From NCBI GenBank assembly GCA_000424365.1, contig AUJT01000003.1, forward strand, positions 62,001-126,000: 64,000 bases of DNA, given 5' to 3'. The notes under the pieces were generated by a model that saw only the letters and a list, made by a program, of their open reading frames with translations, was not told the DNA's origin and ran no database searches. The position numbers and the translations under genes were made by a program. This DNA comes from Lachnospiraceae bacterium NK4A144. Its GTDB lineage: Bacteria > Bacillota > Clostridia > Lachnospirales > Lachnospiraceae. Of the stretch, positions 60,025 to 64,000 are shown piece after piece (the stretch's first letter is position 1; each line of letters begins with the position of its first letter).

Positions 60025-60972
60025 TTATTTCACTGCCGGTTCTGAACCATCTCTCATCCGCGGGTGACCAAATCTCACATGAAGGTAATACTTCAGTCCT
60101 GCTGTAAAGAGCTTCCATGTTTCTGTTGAAGGCCCCTTGATAAATACCGATGCCGTCGTCTTAAATTCTTTTCCGGCTCTGGCTATTGCCTTCTCCGTAA
60201 GACCTGCGTTTATCTCCACCCACTCCATAATGGTTCTTTTAAGCGCACATTCTTCTATCAGGTAGTTACGCTTTAATTTTCTGGAGTTCCAGCTTTCTCC
60301 TCCTGCCTTTTCCACATATCTGTGCGCGACCATCACATCGTCAAATCTGAAGATCTTTCCCTGAAGAAGGATAAATGTGAAAATAACGCCGTCATCTATG
60401 AAATCATGGGCACGATAAAGAATGGTGTAGTCCATTTTTTTGTTATGGAAAAAATTCCTGCAAACGTTGCTGGCTGTCTGTCCCGGCCAGGAACCTGCCT
60501 TCTGCCAGTCAGAAAATGTATAACCACCGCTCCATGAATAAAGCTTTGTCAACGACTCGTTCACGATCGGTTCGTCATTTTCACCAATAAGACTGAACGT
60601 ACAGGTGGTTCCCATGTAATCAGGATGATTTTCAAGGAAGTCTACCTGTTTCTGCAATTTATACGGATCTGTCCAGTAATCATCTCCCTCAAGAAATGCC
60701 AGATACTCACCCTTACATTCCATAGCAGTCTGATAAACGTTCAGTGTCGGACAGCCAAGGTTTTTCTCTCTGAAAAGGAGTCTGAACTTTCCCGGATATT
60801 TTGCATCATATTCCCTAAGGATATCTCTGGTGTGATCTGTAGAACAGTCTTCACCGACAACGACTTCAAACTCAAAATCCGTTTTCTGCATAAGAACACT
60901 ATCCAGTGCCTGACGGATAAAGGGTTCATGATTATATGTGATAAAAACCACAGAAAGTTTTGGATTACTCAT
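60025..60972 (-). CDS. Family 2 glycosyltransferase (GT-A)
   Basis: A 315-residue GT2: LSVVFITYNHEPFIRQALDS, VVVGEDCSTDHT and FLEGDDYWTDPYKLQKQV (DxD-like motif) are clear. The acceptor and sugar are unknown. The start overlaps the ABC transporter stop by 4 bp, so translation is coupled. Confidence 0.92.
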   Translation of the reverse strand: MSNPKLSVVFITYNHEPFIRQALDSVLMQKTDFEFEVVVGEDCSTDHTRDILREYDAKYPGKFRLLFREKNLGCPTLNVYQTAMECKGEYLAFLEGDDYWTDPYKLQKQVDFLENHPDYMGTTCTFSLIGENDEPIVNESLTKLYSWSGGYTFSDWQKAGSWPGQTASNVCRNFFHNKKMDYTILYRAHDFIDDGVIFTFILLQGKIFRFDDVMVAHRYVEKAGGESWNSRKLKRNYLIEECALKRTIMEWVEINAGLTEKAIARAGKEFKTTASVFIKGPSTETWKLFTAGLKYYLHVRFGHPRMRDGSEPAVK

Positions 60973-62738
60973 TTCTTTCCTTCCACAAAAAGCGATGCCG
61001 GATCAACGGAAATAACCTTCCCGCCTTCCACGCGATATACATATTCACAGTTTCTAAGCGTTGTCAGACGATGTGCGATGATAAGCAGCGTCTTTCTGCC
61101 GTGAAGGCTGTCGATTGCTTCCATGACTGCTTTTTCTGTCTCGCTGTCAAGAGCACTGGTTGCTTCATCGAGCACCAGTATTTCCGGATCTCCGTAAAGT
61201 GCCCTGGCTATTCCTATCCTCTGTCTCTGACCTCCGGAAAGTCGTACTCCTCTTTCTCCGACCATTGTATCCAGTCCCTCCGGGAGACTCCGTACAAAAT
61301 CACTTAACTGCGCTTCATCAAGTGCCTTCCATACATCATCTTCGGAAATCTTATCGGGATCTATTCCGAAAGCAATATTTGCACGTATCGTATCATCTGC
61401 GAGATAGATCGCCTGCGGGATATAGGCAAGTTTCTCTGACCAGGCAAGAGGATATTCATGAACATTCATTTTTCCGTACATGACTTTTCCATCTCTCGGG
61501 AAAAGGATTCCGAGGATAACATCTGCCATAGTAGACTTTCCTGCTCCGCTCTCGCCGATAAGACCCACAGATGCCCCGAGAGGTATCCTGAAGTTTACGT
61601 CATGAAGCACATCTTCATCAGTATTTGGATAACGGTAAGAAAGATTCCTGACTTCTATAGAGTCTGTGCTCTTATCCTCCAGAAGTCTCTCTCCCTTATC
61701 AACGATCTCAACCTGCACCATATCCTCGGTTTCTTTCAGGTCATGATAAATGAGATCGATAGAAGGTCTTAAAAATGTGATGTTATTCAGATAATTACTG
61801 ATCTTTCCGACTGACGGCAAAAGCTTAAACGCAGCCACTGCAAATGTTGCGAGCTGTGGAAGTATAGCGTTAAGATCTGTACCATTTTTAAGCTTTATCA
61901 CTAGCACAAGCATGATACCTGCAACAGTCACTGTCTCGATCACATACTTCGGGATAGTTCCAAAGAAGTTTGTGTTGATAAGAGCTGTCATCTTTTTCTC
62001 ACCGCAGGATACGAACTGATTTACAAAGTATTTCTCACGGTGAAGTATCTTTATATCCTTAACTGCTCCAAGTGCCTGATTTATTGCCTGATGCATCTTT
62101 CCGTCATATTTCTGATTCATCTGACCATAAGAATGAACACGTTTCTTGGTCGCGATACGGAAAAGGCCCATACAGAGAACAAGGATACCGCCGACTATCA
62201 CACACATAAGCGGATCGGAAATAATGAGATAAAGCATCAAAAGAACCGAAAGAAGTCCCTCACTTGAAACATTGAGGACTGACAGGATCAGCTGAAAGAG
62301 TCTGTCTGTATCCAGCATGATATTTCGGATCATATCGGACGTGTTATGGTCCAGGTGATAGGTGTACTCTTTCTTCAGGTAGCAGTCTATAAGGCGTCCT
62401 GCAACCTTTAACTGATTTTTATAGATGTATGAATACTGAAAATAGTACATGGCTGATAAAAAGATATTTTTTATCAGATACAAAAATATGATCACAAATA
62501 CCAGAAACACAAAAAAATCCGTGATGTTCTTCATACCGAGCATCACGTATACAGCGTTTACGATTCCGGGCTTCTCTACCACATCAGGAGTTGATATCAG
62601 CTGTATAAGCGGCATTATCAGGGAAACTCCTACAAGTTCAAGAGCTGCACCTATGAAAATAGCAACGAGAAGCAGTGCCATCTGACGCTTCTGTTTTCTG
62701 TTAAAAATATAATTTAATTTTCCGAGTATATCCTGCAT
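60969..62738 (-). CDS. ABC-type exporter with fused ATPase (MsbA/PglK-like)
   Basis: A 589-residue half-transporter: six transmembrane helices (about 20-310) and an ATPase domain with GESGAGKSTMADVILG (Walker A), VRLSGGQRQRIGIARAL (signature) and EILVLDEATSALDSE (Walker B). Embedded among glycosyltransferase genes, it probably flips a lipid-linked glycan, as PglK does. Confidence 0.92.
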   Translation of the reverse strand: MQDILGKLNYIFNRKQKRQMALLLVAIFIGAALELVGVSLIMPLIQLISTPDVVEKPGIVNAVYVMLGMKNITDFFVFLVFVIIFLYLIKNIFLSAMYYFQYSYIYKNQLKVAGRLIDCYLKKEYTYHLDHNTSDMIRNIMLDTDRLFQLILSVLNVSSEGLLSVLLMLYLIISDPLMCVIVGGILVLCMGLFRIATKKRVHSYGQMNQKYDGKMHQAINQALGAVKDIKILHREKYFVNQFVSCGEKKMTALINTNFFGTIPKYVIETVTVAGIMLVLVIKLKNGTDLNAILPQLATFAVAAFKLLPSVGKISNYLNNITFLRPSIDLIYHDLKETEDMVQVEIVDKGERLLEDKSTDSIEVRNLSYRYPNTDEDVLHDVNFRIPLGASVGLIGESGAGKSTMADVILGILFPRDGKVMYGKMNVHEYPLAWSEKLAYIPQAIYLADDTIRANIAFGIDPDKISEDDVWKALDEAQLSDFVRSLPEGLDTMVGERGVRLSGGQRQRIGIARALYGDPEILVLDEATSALDSETEKAVMEAIDSLHGRKTLLIIAHRLTTLRNCEYVYRVEGGKVISVDPASLFVEGKK

Positions 62739-62755
62739 TAATTGCTATTTTCCTT

Positions 62756-63868
62756 TCATCTATAGAACGCTGAATATATCATGTTCATGATCTTCTTACG
62801 GTTCATTCCCGGGTAAAAATACCGCTCAAGAGCGCCTTTTCTAACTTTACCGTTTTTAACCGGTCTGGAAATATCATAAAGAAATATCCTGTGTCCGGCT
62901 GTCCTGTACAGGATATTTGCATCTATAGGTCTGAGATCAAGTCCGTAACTGTCAACTTTTTCATATGGAAGTGTATCCACGGAATAAAAGAATTTATCCT
63001 GCGTATTTCCGCCTATAGCGCCGTCTCTCATTTTTAATCCGTAAAGATCTGACGGATGAGGCAGATCCATATTTTCGAAAAAAGCATCATATCGTGCTCT
63101 TGACTGCTCTACGGTAGAAAAAATATATTCTCCCCTGTGTACTGCCCTCATCGGGACCTGCAGATCCGTAACGGATGCCGAAGCGTGCTCACCTGCATCT
63201 GCAAAATTCGTGGTCTCTGAAACTCTTGGGTATAAAAAATACCGGTCAGTATCAACAAGGTAACGTATTGCATACTTAAGCCATGAACTGTCACCCCATT
63301 CGGCAACATTTGACGGCATGCCTGCATCATGAAGGTCTTCCCCGTCATGAGCTTCCTGCCATTCACGAAATCCGTCCCACTGCGAAGCTGTCCATGCCTG
63401 TCCCCAGCTGGACGCAAACTGGAAATACCAGTTGTCATATCCATCATCGACTGCTTCAAAAGGCAGACGCGCGAACACATTAAACCTGTGATTATAAAGA
63501 GAAACGCCTCCCACACGCGGATCCGAAACTGTATGAGAAAGTGCCTTTGATGCAAAATTATAAAAGTCCGGCGAAACATACAGATCATCTTCAAGCATGA
63601 TAATACTGCCATACTCATCTGCATAATTTCCGCAAGTCAGTATATGTCTCTTAAGGCCCATCCGTTCCTTACGTACAATGACCTTTTTTTCTCCATGCTT
63701 CCAGATAAATTTCTCTGCGGTCTTTTCAACCTCTGTCTTTCCACTGCGGTCCAGACTTATGATCAGAGTAATATCATCTTCAGCGTACTCCGCTGCAGCG
63801 ATGCTTCCAAGCAGACGTTTTAATGAATCTGCCCGATCGTATCCGATAACGACTATAGCTGGTTTCAT
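62756..63868 (-). CDS. GT-A fold glycosyltransferase (GNT-I-like)
   Basis: A 370-residue protein: AIVVIGYDRADSLKRLLGSI at the N-terminus and SIIMLEDDLYVSPDFYNFAS (EDD metal site) at about 90 resemble GT2/GT13-like enzymes in exopolysaccharide clusters. GYDNWYFQFASSWGQAWTAS follows. No transmembrane segment. The start overlaps the stop of the next upstream gene by 4 bp. Confidence 0.85.
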   Translation of the reverse strand: MKPAIVVIGYDRADSLKRLLGSIAAAEYAEDDITLIISLDRSGKTEVEKTAEKFIWKHGEKKVIVRKERMGLKRHILTCGNYADEYGSIIMLEDDLYVSPDFYNFASKALSHTVSDPRVGGVSLYNHRFNVFARLPFEAVDDGYDNWYFQFASSWGQAWTASQWDGFREWQEAHDGEDLHDAGMPSNVAEWGDSSWLKYAIRYLVDTDRYFLYPRVSETTNFADAGEHASASVTDLQVPMRAVHRGEYIFSTVEQSRARYDAFFENMDLPHPSDLYGLKMRDGAIGGNTQDKFFYSVDTLPYEKVDSYGLDLRPIDANILYRTAGHRIFLYDISRPVKNGKVRKGALERYFYPGMNRKKIMNMIYSAFYR

Positions 63869-64000
63869 CTTTCACCTTTCCGTATAAACCTGTCTATATC
63901 AGAAAAATCTTCTATATGCTTTTCTATCCATGCGGTTTCTTTTTCCCACCATGGATCTGATAAAAGCGCCTGTATTTTTTCATCCGGGAAACGATAACGG
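63865..64000 (-). CDS. Partial gene cut by the window end (C-terminus only)
   Basis: An open frame runs from the window edge to a TGA at 63865-63867, giving the last 45 codons (ending SDIDRFIRKGER). It overlaps the next start by 4 bp, as others in this glycan operon do. The piece is rich in W, K and E; too short to assign, perhaps a glycosyltransferase. Confidence 0.7.
   Translation of the reverse strand, partial: RYRFPDEKIQALLSDPWWEKETAWIEKHIEDFSDIDRFIRKGER

Overview
This window reads as part of the chromosome of a motile, anaerobic, low-to-moderate GC Firmicute, most likely a Lachnospiraceae member near Butyrivibrio, Roseburia or Lachnospira. The basis is a clostridial-type late flagellar cluster with FliW/CsrA, an anaerobic class III ribonucleotide reductase (NrdD/NrdG), a type III glutamine synthetase, LytTR/GHKL signalling, several c-di-GMP proteins, good Shine-Dalgarno sites and SigA-like promoters. 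Genus is inference. Almost all genes are on the minus strand.

Layout, left to right. 0-5 kb: TetR regulator and RlmI-type rRNA methyltransferase, iron alcohol dehydrogenase, membrane diguanylate cyclase. 5-9.4 kb: ftsE-ftsX-M23 hydrolase-ctpA operon for division-linked wall hydrolysis. 9.5-16.5 kb: PucR-type regulator, TagA-like and GT39-like glycosyltransferases, YjfB, CPBP protease, RidA, CvfB, GIY-YIG. 16.5-20.6 kb: sucrose-type PTS EIIBCA, HAD phosphatase and LacI regulator sharing an operator. 20.6-30 kb: FAD dehydrogenase, glucosaminidase, a protease-less Lon-like ATPase, tRNA-Gln, a GGDEF-EAL protein and a subtilase that has lost its catalytic serine. 30-34.9 kb: LytTR/GHKL two-component operon with a Cys-rich degenerate-GGDEF protein, then a MATE exporter under an OhrR-like regulator. 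35-37.5 kb: rpmG-secE-nusG-rplK-rplA. 37.7-42.7 kb: orphan FliD-like protein, UDP-galactopyranose mutase, Wzy/ligase-like protein. 42.2-52.8 kb: flgM-flgN-flgK-flgK-flgL-fliW-csrA-flaG-fliD-fliS-flgN-like, headed by a clear sigma-28 promoter. 52.9-59 kb: nrdDG, amidase, glnN. 59-64 kb: surface-glycan genes (GT11, GT2, ABC exporter, glycosyltransferases).

Two families of small non-coding inverted-repeat elements (MITE-like) are scattered through the window. Family A (145-201 bp, ends GTTACTGTTCA) leaves exact 8-bp target duplications at two sites, and one copy sits inside a family B element. Family B (157 bp plus shorter forms, ends TGATGTCA) leaves about 5 bp. Their ends supply the stop codons of at least three genes.

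The most interesting candidate regulatory system lies between csrA and flaG. A CsrA-type AGGAU hairpin overlaps the terminator stem, and three AUGGA motifs lie in the flaG leader, one on the ribosome-binding site. This suggests CsrA (with FliW) controls read-through and translation of the filament-cap genes.
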